64,000 nt of DNA from Lentinus brumalis (lineage: Eukaryota > Basidiomycota > Agaricomycetes > Polyporales > Polyporaceae), in contig MARA01000012.1 of NCBI GenBank assembly GCA_001792895.1, positions 682,001 through 746,000 on the forward strand. Reading direction: 5' to 3'. A program made the position numbers and the translations under genes. Under the pieces are notes generated by a model. The model worked only from the letters and a program-made list of their open reading frames with translations, was not told the DNA's origin and made no database searches. Positions within the stretch are counted from its first letter, which is position 1. The number at the start of each line of letters is the position of its first letter. Below, one piece after another: positions 34,422 through 45,989 of the stretch.

Positions 34422-36094
34422 TCAATTCCTCCAAGGTTGCTCTTCTATCATGTATGAGACGGCAAGTTCGCCCCCGAAGTCCGACCCGAGCTGCGCCAAC
34501 ATGCGTTCCCTAAGCACCGGTGGCTCCCAGCTCTCCTCGTCGATATAAGCAGACACGACAGCTGCAGGAACGCGCACTAGAGTTTCTTCAACGGTGCGGA
34601 TCCCGCCGCCGCTCTGTCGAGAAGCATGCGGCGGACGTAGGCACAGAAGACCGCTAGGACGATCGGGCCGCGTCTGTACCAATCTGACCCGGCATCCATC
34701 GTCGACAACTTCCGACTTTCGATGTCCGGCCCCTTGAAGAACTCGTTGTGCCAGGGAAGCCACAGAGCATCCAGCTCCTCCAACTTGGGACAGATGCATG
34801 CGCCGGACTCGGAGAGCTTGCCCAGCCTCATCACAATGTACCGTGCATCGTCCTCGAACGCGATGGAGCGGAGGCGGGGCATGAAAGGGAGCAGGCTGCG
34901 GTATCCATCGGGCATGAAGTTGTCAACCAAGGACAGGCACTCCACGCTGAGCGTCTTCGAACCGCCAGCGTAGACTTCCACGACTTTGTGGAAACGACTC
35001 GCTGCGGGAGTAAGCACGCGGGCGTGGACCCTATCTGCGCCTCTGAGTTGGTGGAATGCGGCGAGATCACGGGGGAGGAGGTCGGTCATGGACGGGATTC
35101 GCGTAGTGCTGCTCTCCAGCTCAACGACGCAAGCATCGGGTAGGGCAAGATGCGTGAGGAAGTTAGATGTATGACTGTGCCTGATGCGGAGCAAGCGGAG
35201 AGCTGGTAGGGAGAAGGTTTGGTTGTCTGCAGTTCGCAGCACAAAAGTGGAGTCAAGCTCAAGGCAGAAGGTGTGTAAAGATGCGCAGCGTTCCAACAAC
35301 ATCGCTGTGAGCGAGGGCAACAGGCTCTCTGGGAAGGAGTGACACGATCTGCACTCGAACAGAGCGACGTATTGGAGCTGGTCGGCAAGTGAGGACACGT
35401 CCATAGGGCCGATGGGGTGTCGGAACGAACGAAGGCGGGGGAAACGGCCACGATGAAGTACCAGCTTCGGGTGAGATGGGACTCTGTCTCCAGGCCTCAA
35501 GCGGTGAGATATATCGAGACACTCCAAACGAGGCAGGCTTTCTTGTCCCAACCACGCATAGACGTGATCCATACCTTTGGGGTAGATGGAAATGGTTAAT
35601 GACACGATGCGAGAGGCGCATGGTACAAGCGTCCGCGCGATCGCAGGCTCGACATAATCGAGAGTTATTTCGAGGGGCGAGTCGCGCGTGAGCTGGAGGA
35701 AGGATTGAAAGCGAGCGACGCTGTCCGAACGCATCTTCTGTGGAAATCTGAAACCACGAACCACCTTCACCCAGAAAGTGGCGCTGCGAATGAGGAGATG
35801 ACGCCATAGTCGACAGACGTGTAGGAAGTTCAGCTGCCCCTGGCGCTGAAAGCTCGGCTCGAGATGGCTGAACACCTCCATGAGGAGTTCGAACGGAAGT
35901 TTCCGGTTTATGGGTGCCATCGCATTGCATACGGATCGTAACGAGCAAGCGCGGTGTATAATCTCCTCTGTCTTCGCCTTCGTCCATTGTTGCACCTGAT
36001 GAGGTTCCAGACTGGCGAGATGGAGTCGATCCTCCGCGGTGAGGTGTGTATCAAAAGCGGGGAACGTCCCTTCGACTTGATATACGTCAGCCAT
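34422..36094 (-). pseudogene. F-box-like protein gene with C-terminal frameshift
   Basis: From ATG 36094 the frame is open for about 500 residues: leader FPAFDTHLTAEDRLHLASLE, F-box-like NRKLPFELLMEVFSHLEPSF, CRLWRHLLIRSATFWVKVV, leucine-rich strands, then a stop at 34577 right after APLKKL. The remaining 50 residues (VRVPAAVVSAYIDEESW, PPVLRERMLAQLGSDFGGEL) stay open in the next frame to 34422. Compared base by base with 28071-29799, CTCCATGTG there is CTCTAGTG here, so one base is lost and the shift creates TAG. The protein would lack only the last strand pair and could still work, so it may be a recent null, a truncated allele, or a sequence error. Confidence 0.82.
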
Positions 36095-37157
36095 CACTGA
36101 GTTGTATGGTCAGTGCTATAGCAATGATCGGTACGGAGTCACTTACTGGATACCTAGACAGTAAGTACTAGTCAAATTTATCTCCTGACTTTCCGCAATA
36201 GTGCCACAGGCAACTCGCAGTTGAGTGGGCCCCGCAAACCGAATGAGGTTCTGTGAGTGAAGATTCGAGGAGGTGGAGTCCAGTCACTAGGAGTCAGGAG
36301 TCGCCGGTGCGGCCCGTGACGCGCGTCTAGGATACCATATTTAGGGGTTTTCACACTGGTCACAATCACAGAGCGTCTAGGATACCATATCGAGCGAACC
36401 AGAACGCTAGAGCCACCGTCACGGCGGGGATCTCAGCGTTTCAGACGGGCGAAAAGTCGAGGTAAATACGCCGTCCGAGCTTACCTTTTGTCTCGTTTGG
36501 CTCGAACCGGGATAAAAGGCGGTTGAAAGGTTACCTCGCGCGGCCAATGGCACGCCTTTTGGCCCGTCCGAAACGCCGATATCCCTGCCGTGCGTATGTT
36601 CATCTCACACAAATCCCACCTTGGGAGCAGAGACACTTCTTCTAAGGCAGACGGCATAAAATTTGCACGAGACGTCGCTGCTGAATCCCGACGGTGTCTT
36701 CTCCCCGTGGCAGTGGAATGTGGATCACCCTCGGGGAAAGCCTCAACTCGCCCTGCATAATATGGCAATGGCACCAGCGCCAGATACGAGCCATGACGGT
36801 GATATTCCAACATGCCAAATGTCTCACCAGGGCTCCCTGATCTGAAGGCTGAGTATCACTGAGAGAATGCTGAGGCCTCGCCTCGCGCCCCGGGCGGGAT
36901 GGTCGGCCTCGGGCCTCACCCGCACGCAACTTCAAGGGCGAGAAGCACGAAATTGACCGGCGAACTGGTGCGCTAGCCAATGGTGTGACGATTATGAATG
37001 CAAACAGCGCCAATGATTCTTCCGGGCGCAACGGGCGGGCTGTCTCTGATTCTCAAGCTCAGGTATATGAGGCAAGCAGCGGGCATACCCTAGAATTCAT
37101 ACTCTCTCCCCTCCCTCGGGCACTCCAGATCCTCCTCGCACAGCTCACTCACCCAAG
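36095..37157. other. Intergenic with a short direct repeat
   Basis: 1063 bp upstream of both the decayed F-box gene and the cupin-like gene (divergent). Apart from the direct repeat near 36323-36390, nothing recognised. Confidence 0.5.
36323..36390. repeat. 18-bp direct repeat, two copies 50 bp apart
   Basis: GCGTCTAGGATACCATAT occurs at 36323-36340 and again at 36373-36390. The flanks differ. Confidence 0.75.
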
Positions 37158-37822
37158 ATGTTGCTACTCCCCTTGATGATGACGGCACTTGCGATGCCTG
37201 CCCTCTCGATCGGGAGGTCCCTGCAACTGACCGCTATCGCTGGACGGGACATGAAGTCGACGGTGGAATGCTGGACCTTCAATCAGGAGTTGATGGATAT
37301 CAAAGGGGTACGATATATGCTCTTGATGGTTGACTTGTGGCTGACGTGAAGTCCGCAGATGGAGATTCAGCTGCTCGGGATCTGACCGGGGCAACGTATA
37401 CGGAGATACCGGCGGAAGCGGACTTGAAACAAGGGTCAGTCGCGACATGTAGCCTTCGTGACTTTATTGCTGACCTTCCGGATATTGACATACAGACCTT
37501 ACAACGCGCCTGCCCTTCAGTACGTACCCGCCCTCATGCGGGCAGTGAGTGATGTCTCACCCTCTCCCCCCACAGGTTCTTCACCATACTGGAAGGCAAC
37601 GCGACCATCACATTTCCGACCTCGGACGAAGTGCTGCACGTGAAGCCGAGCAAGCTGTATATCGCCGCAGACAATGCTGCGACCTCGGAGTTGGGACATT
37701 ACACGGTCGTGCGTGCGGGGTCGCGTTTGCTCCAGTTTCCATTCAAGGATGGAGTCGTGCCGGAGCACACCGCCATGAGAGGCGAATGCGATACTGCGCA
37801 TGCAGTTCGAGACGAGCTATGA
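37158..37822 (+). CDS. Small secreted cupin-like protein
   Basis: Four exons (37158-37307, 37352-37434, 37496-37519, 37576-37822) give 167 residues. Exon 3 is only 24 nt. Seen: signal peptide MLLLPLMMTALAMPALS, then ATYTEIPAEADLKQGPYNAP, LQFFTILEGNATITFPTSDE, KLYIAADNAATSELGHYTVV, and SRLLQFPFKDGVVPEHTAM. The alternating strands, the FFTILEGNATI turn and the late GHYT/PFKDG strand suggest a single-domain beta-barrel of cupin type. The usual HxH metal motif is not evident, so enzyme activity is doubtful. I do not know a named family. All splice phases close and the protein looks intact. A secreted effector or wall-associated role is possible (inference). Confidence 0.68.
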
Positions 37823-39487
37823 ATAAAGGGCTGGCGGGAGGATGTCTCGATATTCCTGCGGCGGACTCGGTGGTTCTGGGATCAGGGGCGACTTAAGGAG
37901 GAACTACGTAACAGTATGATGGTGCTCTTGTCAGCGACGTCGTGAGTTGGTAGGACCACGGAAAACGAGCGCACCGATGGTAGTCAGCCTGGCGTCGACC
38001 TAATACATGCGCCGATCCCGAGTATGGTACGGTACACCGGTTTCGAACGACCAAGTCGAACGCGGATTGTGGACCGAGCGGTCCCTATGCCAGCCGCCCT
38101 ATGTCAGACATCGAAATTATCCAGACGACTGCATTGCGGATCACCCTCCGCACTTCCTTCCCCGTCAGCGTGCTCCTCCGGCATCCGACTGCTGTGAAGA
38201 GTCTCGTCGCGACAGACGCGCTATTAGTGCACGAGCATGAGGAGACAAGCCTTAGCATAATAGCAAGGCCTGATCCGACTATCAACCGACATCGTCCTTA
38301 TAGAGAACGCCTTGCCTCAATCACAGTGTTAGTTAGCGATGCTGCAGTCAGCAGCGCGACAGCGTACTGCTCATACTTCCTGAGTGGGTTCGCGTGAGGA
38401 TTCCAATATGCTCCAATCGTCACCAAGATGACAAGACTCACCAACGCCATGCACTCGCGAGAAAGCGAAGGAGGATGCCAAGATCGCCGCCACCTGGGCC
38501 AGCTCCTTCATTATTCCGGAGAAGTACATGCTGTAACTCACCGCGCCCCCCTATAACCGCGGCCCGCATGAACACGCCATACGCACCAAGTTCTCACTTC
38601 CCAGGGCAGGCTTCGGCATTAAAACCAACGCCCTCGCAGTAAGCACGACACGGTTCTATAAGCTGGACAAGGGTCTGGGAGAGTGTTAATACGCTACCGG
38701 ACGTGGACCACACAACCACCGTGAAGTCCGCTCGTGCGCCGTCCGGCTTGCGTTCGGTGTTCATGGTCTGTGGCGGCGACGAGCTGCTGAGCGTCCGCAG
38801 TCCAGAGGTGTGGATGAGTGGGCAGGAGGAGCATGCGCGGTCTTCTTCGTGCGTATGGCTGCTCGGGAATCGGGATGCGCCGGCGTCAGGGTGTCGGACG
38901 GACTATGCATCCCTGGAGGCACTGTCAGCTTCAAGTAGATCTATAGCCTGGCGAGTTCTGCTGTAGGGAGCAAGGCATTATCTTCCTAGTCGTTCGACTC
39001 GGTAGTCGAAGCACAAGCCATGTGTCAAACACGACATCCTCCTCGTTGCTCCGCGATAAATGGAATTCCGCGGAGGTTTGGGGGCGGGTGGTTGGGCTGG
39101 CAAGCCTCTTCGCAACCGCAGCAGAGTGTCAAATCAGCCCTGGTAACGGTGCAAGAAGGTAAGTAAGTAATGTCACGGTGTACCGTTCCTCTAACGTACT
39201 TGTCCATACCGGCACCGCAAGATGTTCGCACAGCTCTGGGTCACCGCTAGCTAGAAGTCTGACACGCATGCCTCGTCCGGTCTTCTTTCGCGTTCCGCTG
39301 AATGTGTGCAGGGAAACATACGATAAGAAGCTAGACTTGAGCTAGACGTTCATGGCCGTATGAAAGAATTCGAAGGGACGGTCATGGTGCGGTGGCAGTG
39401 GTCTTAGGGCGGGACTCGTCCCAAAAGGGTCAAACGATGCGCGGCCCCGCTTCCGGAAGCTGGCACTGGCAGGGCAGGTCTCCCCAC
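37823..39487. other. Long intergenic region with possible gene debris
   Basis: About 1.7 kb. At 38450-38975 there are protein-like readings in changing frames (ATWASSFIIPEKYML then a stop; NRGPHEHAIRTKFSLPRAGF; VFMVCGGDELLSVRSPEVW) but no initiating exon, signature or continuous frame. This could be a decayed gene; I cannot name it. The rest shows nothing. Confidence 0.35.
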
Positions 39488-39498
39488 ACTTTATATAT
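39488..39498 (+). promoter_or_regulatory. TATA-like box before the ABC transporter gene
   Basis: CTTTATATATG, about 90 bp before the ATG at 39582 and about 20 bp before that at 39508. The spacing favours initiation near 39520, so the ATG at 39508 would probably sit at or before the transcript start. Confidence 0.45.
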
Positions 39499-39581
39499 GT
39501 ACTGGACATGGCACCGTCCAGTTCGCTCCCCGCTGTTTTCCCCCCATCTCCTTCTCCTCCCTGCGGCAGCGGTGCCCCGCG

Positions 39582-42500
39582 ATGTCTGGCGACTGCGAAA
39601 ACTACGGGACCCCTAACGGAACATCGTGCGCTTGTCCTCCAGGCTTCGGCGGACCGACATGTTCGCAGCCGGCATGCGGAGGGAACATCTTCCAGGGCTC
39701 GGGACGGTCGCTCGCTAGCGGCTCGCCAGCGAACTTGACTTCATGTTCGTGCGAGGACGGTTGGACCGGGACCGGTTGTAACGTCTGTCAAACCGCGAAG
39801 GCGTGCCAGGCGGGCTACTCCAGCGTTGCAGGAACCGCGGGATCGCTCGCGGGCGCGGACACCGGGCAGAACAACACCCTCGTCTGCAATGCCAACGCGA
39901 GGGTGTATGCGGCCGGCGAGATGAGCTGCCAAGTTCAAGTGAGTTTCTCCATCAGTCCTGGTTGTTTCGGCGCCGTCCTTCAGGACTCCCTTGTCTACCC
40001 TAGGCAGACAATGACCTATTGTCGTGCAGAGAGGACGGCTCAAGAAGAGGTTCCCCTTTCTTGGCCGCGAGTTGCGTTTACGAAAATTCAGAAAGTCAGA
40101 CACACAAGAGTGGGCTGCTCCTGCCACATGCCTCACAGCGCGCCGCAGCGTGTAACGCGTAATTCTTCCCGCTCTCAGTGCATCCTCCCGAACGGATGCC
40201 ACTCCGTACTCGCGCCTCGGTCATCACAATGGTGGCCACCAACAGCAATGCGATTCTACTACTTCAGGATATGCGGCGCCTTCTACCACGTTGGCCTGCA
40301 GCCTGCCTATATGCGTACCTGACGCAGGCTGCAAGCCAACTTCTTACTTAACCACATCGTGGTGGTGGCAGGATGTGTGCGGGCAGTCGTCTCCTTTGGG
40401 CGCGCGAGAGCTGGCCAGTTCAGAGCGTTTCTGAACGTGACCGTACCCTTCCCTTGTCTGGCGGATCGTTCGCCGGACTGTCGACTGTCCGCGGACAATT
40501 CTTTCCCGTCGTCCGGACGTCCTGCTGGTGTCGCGGTCGTACTCCAGCGCGTCTAGAGTATGTGCAGGCTAGGCGGGTCGAGGAAGTCCAGTTGTGACCT
40601 CAGTTCGACGCGGTCTTACGACGCGTGAACTTGACAGGCACGTAATACAGCTGCATTGGTCATTCCCCAGACCCGTCAGGGAGGTACTGTAGTTGAGATT
40701 GGGTGGTGCCAGCACTTCACTTCTGTCTTGTTCCTGTCCTCTCACAAAGTCTGAACGCAACCTTTAGAATCCCACGCTGCAGACGCTCTTTCCTGGGGCC
40801 TCCACTCTCACCATCCTGCGCAACCTCAATGCGTCCTTCACGCCCCTTCCCAACACAACCGCATTCGGCAGCAGCGGTTCCGCCCACGCCCAGCTGTTCT
40901 ACGATGGCGTGGAGCAGTTTTACTGTACCGCGGACTCATGCCAGCAGGATCTCGGATCCGGCGACGGCAGCGCGGACTGGAACTGCCAGAACCTGAGGTG
41001 CACTTGTCGCCCTGGGACGACGTTCTGCGGAGCCGTCGCGTCGTCGAACCTCACCGGGATCATCAACACACTCAGCGGCACACTCGGCATATCCTGCGAC
41101 CCTCCAGCGTCCGACAACACGGCGACGTGCGCATTCAAGCAGAACACGATCCAGCAGGTGTTCGGGTCCTCTGGCCTCTCCCTCAACGGATGCACGTTCG
41201 GCGAATGCGTCGCGCAGAACGTCATCGACACCTTGTCGGGCAACTCAACCACTTCGACCACTGCGAACGACCCCCACTCATCGCTCAGTGGCGGCGTCGT
41301 TGCGGGTCTGGCCGTCGTAGGCGGTCTCATTGGTATCGCGCTGTTGTTCCTCTTGATGGGTTGCATATCTCAGCGCCACGCACGCAAGCAAGGCGCGGTC
41401 GGGCTGAAGCCGTCGGGTGGTGTTGCGGTTGCGTGGATGGACGTCAGCTACTTCGTCACGACACCCACCTCAGGGTTCCCTTTGCGCCGACGTCGTAAGG
41501 GTAGCACAGACAACCAGAAGGTCATTCTGGACAACGTCAGTGGTCGTGTCGTGCCCGGGGAGATGATGGCCATCCTTGGTCCCAGCGGTGCAGGAAAGAC
41601 GACGCTCATCGACATCCTCGCCCAGAAGCACAAATCAGGGCAAATCCTTGGTAGCGTCACATTCCCTGCTAGTGGCGCCAGTGTGCATCCCCGCATCGGC
41701 TTCGTACCTCAGCAGGACGTCCTCCCGCCGATGCTCACGGTGCACGAGGCCCTGCTCTTCGCCGCGCGTCTGCGCCTGCCCGAGGCCGTGCCAGACTCTG
41801 AGAAGGGAGCCCGCGTTGACGACGTTATGGATCGCCTTGGGATCTCACACCTGCGCGACGTTCGGATCGGCGATGGAGAGAAGCGTGGTATTAGTGGTGG
41901 TGAGATGCGGAGAGTAAGCATCGGGCTGGAACTCGTCGCTCGGCCGGACGTCTTGATCCTCGACGAGCCGACCTCGGGCTTGGACTCGGTGTCAGCGTCG
42001 AAGGTCGCGAAGGTCCTCCACTCGCTCGCGCACGACCCGGACAATCCCACAGCTGTTATCGCGTCCATCCACCAGCCTAGGTATGTTCCTCGTTGTCTCA
42101 TTTTGTATGTTTTCTCACTCGTCCTTGCAGCTCCCAGTTATACCACTCCTTCGACCAAATCCTCCTGCTCTCTCACGGTCGTGCTCTATATTCCGGGCCC
42201 GGCGGGTTCGCTCCTGCCGAGCACTTCTCTGCACGGGGCATCGCATACAAGGAGGGCTACAACGTTGCCGACTACCTCCTCGACGTTGCAAGCGACGCGC
42301 CGGTTGGCCTCTTCCACCTCTCAAACGGCATCCACAGCGGCGCTTCTGCCCCTTCGTCAGACGAGGTGGAGAAGGGCATCGGTGGGGCATCTAGGGCATC
42401 TCCGGCCCCGAATCAGGGTATGGTGGAAAAATCTCGACCGTCCCGGTGGAGGTCGTGGTTCCCCAGGACGCGATATGCGGCGACCTTCCTTACGCAGCTC

Positions 42501-43600
42501 GAGGTGCTCTCTGGCAGGGAGTGGAAGATCTTGCGGAGGGACAAGACGCTGTTCCTCGCACATGTCGCCGTCGCATCGGTACTGGGCGTCTTCTGCGGAG
42601 GGTTGTACTTCAAAACCGACATTACAATCGCCGGCTTCCAGTCCAGAGTGGGCTGTCTCTTCTTCCTGGTGAGTGCAAGCCCCGCATCTGCCATAACACA
42701 TGCTCATCGTTCTCGTTCCAGGGCGCACTGATCGCATTTTCTTGCTTGAGCGCACTGTACAATGTTGTAGAAATACGCCCGCTCTTTCTGCGGGAACGAT
42801 CGGCATCCTACTACAGGTTCGTTCATCACCACTTTTCGAAGGGCAGCGAAGGACTGAACTCCTTTCCCAGTCCCACTGCTTGGTTACTGTCGCGGTTCGT
42901 CTTCGACGTCTTGCCTCTGCGCATTATACCGACCATCATTGTATCTACTATGTGAGTCTGATTGTTCTCGCTTGTCTATCAGGAAGGTAACCGATACGCG
43001 TCCTACAGAACTTATTGGATGGCCGGATTGGCCCACGACGCGGCACACTTTTTCAAGTTCCTCTTCATCTTGGTTCTGTACACTCTCGCCATGACGCTCT
43101 TCGTACGTCTCCCTCATTCCCCACCTCCTTCGTCTCGTTTTGACATATGTGCTTCGCAGAACTTCCTCCTCGCCTGCGTCTTCCGCAACGGCGGGATTGC
43201 CATCCTAGTTTCCGCGCTCACAGCGCTCTACCAGATGACATACGCCGGGTTCTTCGTGCACCTGAACGACATCCCGCCCGTCCTTCGATGGCTTCAGTGG
43301 CTCTGCCCGCTGAAGTATACCCTCGAAGCGCTCTCCGTCAACGAGGTCGGCTCCGGGCTGATGATCGAGGACTCGCTCGAGGGCGTGCCCGTCAACGTCT
43401 CTGCAGCGCTGATCATGCAGACAGTGAGCATCGCATCCGCATTCGTGGCTGGACTGCACTAATCCGTTCTATGCTCCGCAGTTGTTCGGGTTCGGGCGAA
43501 CAACTACTATCGGGACGTCCTGGTGCTGTTCGCGTTCATAGTTGGGTTTGGAGTTGGGGTGATCTTCGTTGTCTGGCTGAAGGTGCGCGAGCGGCGATGA
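39582..43600 (+). CDS. ABCG transporter with EGF-like ectodomain (ADP1-like)
   Basis: Exons: 39582-39938, 40768-42080, 42131-42668, 42722-42816, 42871-42951, 43009-43102, 43160-43423, 43482-43600. Seen: a Cys-rich EGF-like head (CACPPGFGGPTCSQPACGG, CSCEDGWTGTGCNVC), FYDGVEQFYCTADSCQQDLG, one TM helix near residue 315, then the ATPase: Walker A LGPSGAGKTT, signature ISGGEMRRVSIG, Walker B VLILDEPTSGLDS, IASIHQP, and a six-helix domain. Family: ADP1-like half transporters; substrate unknown. Odd: the first intron is 829 nt; no signal peptide joins the start in frame; and in the last exon LFGFG and NNYYRDVLVLFAFIVGFG are in different frames, so one base seems lost near 43495, cutting the last helix. 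Confidence 0.85.
39939..40767 (+). other. Unusually long intron in the ADP1-like gene
   Basis: GTGAGT at 39939 and CTTTAG ending at 40767 join CQVQ to NPTLQTLF in phase, as conserved in this family. The donor frame stays open for 125 more codons without any recognisable protein. No terminal repeats or transposon gene seen inside. Confidence 0.6.
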
Positions 43601-43954
43601 CTTGTGTGGGATATCTTTGGCTTGTATGTACCTTGTATTTGTGGTGTATCCTTGGACTTCGAGAGTGTATGGTAGCATTTGCGAGTCGACGATATATACA
43701 GACTCGACTGCATTCGCCAGGAAGGACTGGCACAACTGATGGAACTCAAGACTGAAGGTGGAAGGCACTAGGGCGTATGCATTGCCAAGTCAAGGCGTCA
43801 AGCTTCAAGGCGAACCGGTTCGAATCAATAAATAATATTGTGAGCTTGAAGCTTGAAGTTTCATCCCGGATAACTAGATCCACATAGTGACCGTTTGGAC
43901 TAATACTTCCTCCTGGTGCGCCTCCTCCTCCTCCTCTTCTTCTTTCCATCCGGC
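43601..43954. other. Intergenic, nothing recognised
   Basis: 354 bp between the ABC transporter end and the first MYND gene. A short self-similar stretch (43797-43860) repeats AAGCTTCAAGGCG / AAGCTTGAAG words. Confidence 0.4.
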
Positions 43955-45128
43955 ATGCAGGAGCTCGTACTTCACAAGCGCTCAGGCCGCTCATCGAGTC
44001 CGCAACAGGAGACGCCTGCCTCCTCAAATGCGCCACGACCATTACCTGAACTGCCCGAAGGGGATGCTTTGCGCTGCTGCCACACATGCAATAAATCGGA
44101 AGTCCCGGGCGTAAAACTGAAGGAGTGCGGTGGTTGCCGCAACATACTGTACTGCAGCGGGAAATGCCAGAAAGCAGAGTGGCCACAGCACAAGTAAGTG
44201 CCAGCGTTGATGAACTTGACAACCTCGTCATGAAACTTACGTGGCATGTGCACAGAGCCGTATGTCAAGCTGGCCCTCCAGCACAGCAAGAGAAGCTTGC
44301 TCAGTACGGTTACTCATCGGCAGCCGCCTTCTCGCGGGACATCCGCGACTACGTCAACGCTCACTCATGGGCCATCGGTAACCTGGTCACGATTCAAAGG
44401 CAGATATGGCGCGACACCCATCCGAACGCGCCCATAACAGAGCAACCTCGCCTCATCACGTTCTTTCTGCGCTGTCAGACGACCCCCGACTCGCACAAGA
44501 ACCGCAACCCCGCAACGCGCTTTGCCCTCATGGGCGAACCCACCGTGCGCGACATGGAGAAGTGGAAACGGGACTGTCCTCATTGGTGGAAGCAAGGGCA
44601 GGCAGGCCGCGCCCAGCTCGAGGAGGGCTACGTGCGCGAGTATGGATCGGAATACATCGACATCCTCTCGATCGAGTACTTCGTTCCGGAGACGAACTCG
44701 TGCACGATGGACTTTGCCCCCCTCCTCACACCCGTCGAGCCCCTCCCCAACCCCCGCTCGCGCTGGCCGATCTTCAGCGACATGACCATCTTCTCTATGA
44801 GAAGCATGAATCACGGCTTCCCGCTCCGTGCTAGTGAGGAGTCCTCGCGTGTGGGCATCCCAGGACGCTTTGTACGTTTGGGGAGTACCTGGAAGTGGGA
44901 GCCTCTCTTCACTTCCTGGGACGAGTACTCTCCAGGCCGAGGGAAGGGGAAGGACGCTGCCAGTGTGTATCGTGAGTTGGACCTTGCGATCTCCGCCCGT
45001 GTTTTCTGGCCTGGGTCAATGCCCACCCTCATGGAGGCTCAAGCTTGGTACTGCACGGTGAGACACGTCAAACTCCGCTTCCCCGCAAACTCGCTCTCAA
45101 TATGTACCCTTTACAGATTACAGGTTGA
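43955..45128 (+). CDS. MYND zinc-finger protein, copy 1 (intact)
   Basis: Three exons (43955-44193, 44256-45057, 45117-45128) give 350 residues. Seen: MYND finger CCHTCNKSEVPGVKLKECGG to YCSGKCQKAEWPQHK, completed across the intron by AVC, with all seven Cys and the His in place. Then a conserved domain: YGYSSAAAFSRDIRDYVNAH, LITFFLRCQTTPDSHKNRNP, DILSIEYFVPETNS, FSMRSMNHGFPL, IPGRFVRLGSTWKWEPLF. Family: MYND fingers bind Pro-rich peptides and mediate protein contacts. No SET domain follows, so this is not a SMYD methyltransferase. The C-terminal domain is shared by the other copies in this window and is otherwise unknown to me. The last exon adds only four codons. Confidence 0.82.
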
Positions 45129-45410
45129 TATTCTTTCCGGACGGTGTACTTATGGACCATGCCCGGGTCTTTCGCGGCTCGTTCATTGCTTGGAAACTAC
45201 ATATACCTTGGCACGGCTATCAGACACGGATGTACGAACCCATGCTGGAATACTTGAGATGCGTTCGCACGTCTGCGAAACGCGGAATCGAACAGTGGGG
45301 GGATGAGAACTTGCGCATGTCGCTAGGAGGCGTGACATACGCCCGATGCGTCGTGTCATGGTATAGGTGCATCGTTCGATTTGAGGTGCAAGTATACGAT
45401 GATGTGCGGA

Positions 45411-45989
45411 TAGTAGCTCCGTCTGCGCTGTCAGACGACGCCTGGCTCCCACAAGAACCGCAATCCCGCGACACGCTTTGCCGTTGTGGCCGAGCCCAGC
45501 CTCAGCGGTGACATGAACAAGTGAATTCGACTGCCCAGGACTACCCTCGCCGCTGGTAGGCCGCACTCAATTTGAGCAGAAGTACGCGCGCGAGCATGAG
45601 TTGGATTTCCTGGGTATCTTCTCCATCGAGTATTTCGTGTCGGACACGAACTCGATGATTTTCCTCCCTATCCTCGAACCCTGCGGTCCCGATCTCGACC
45701 CCCACTTGCGGTTGCTGCTCTTCGAGGACATGGCCCATTGCTCCCTGAAGAGCATGAACCGTGGCTTCCCACTCCGTATAAGCGACAAGTCCACGAACGT
45801 GTCCATCCCTGGACGCTTTGTGCGCTCGGAGAAGAGCTGGCAGTGGAAGGCATTTGGGACGAGTATGTTCCAGGCCAGGGGCATAGTGACGCACAACGTG
45901 AGTTGGATCTTACGATATATGCTCGTACGTTTTTTCATGGGCCAATGCCCGAACTCATGAAGGCTCAAGCATGGTTTTGCACGGTAAGA
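45411..45989 (+). pseudogene. Decayed MYND-family paralog lacking the finger
   Basis: The reading starts inside the conserved domain (RLRCQTTPGSHKNRNPATRF). It meets a stop after SGDMNK near 45524, resumes as ELDFLGIFSIEYFVSDTNSM, CSLKSMNRGFPLRI, IPGRFVRSEKSWQWKAF, then shifts frame near 45860 into WDEYVPGQGHSDAQRELDL and MKAQAWFCT. No MYND finger precedes it. The 3' flanks of this copy (46084-46160) and of copy 1 (45185-45260) are also similar (GAAACTACATATACC versus GAAACATCATACC, then ATGTACG), so it is a tandem duplicate of 43955-45128 that has decayed. Confidence 0.78.

Noticed and set aside
36490..36560. tRNA-like B box (GGTTCGAGCC on the - strand)
   Set aside because: No matching A box, acceptor stem or anticodon arm could be folded around it.
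43780..43850. tRNA-like B box GGTTCGAATC on the + strand
   Set aside because: No A box or cloverleaf upstream; the stretch is AT-rich and self-similar instead.
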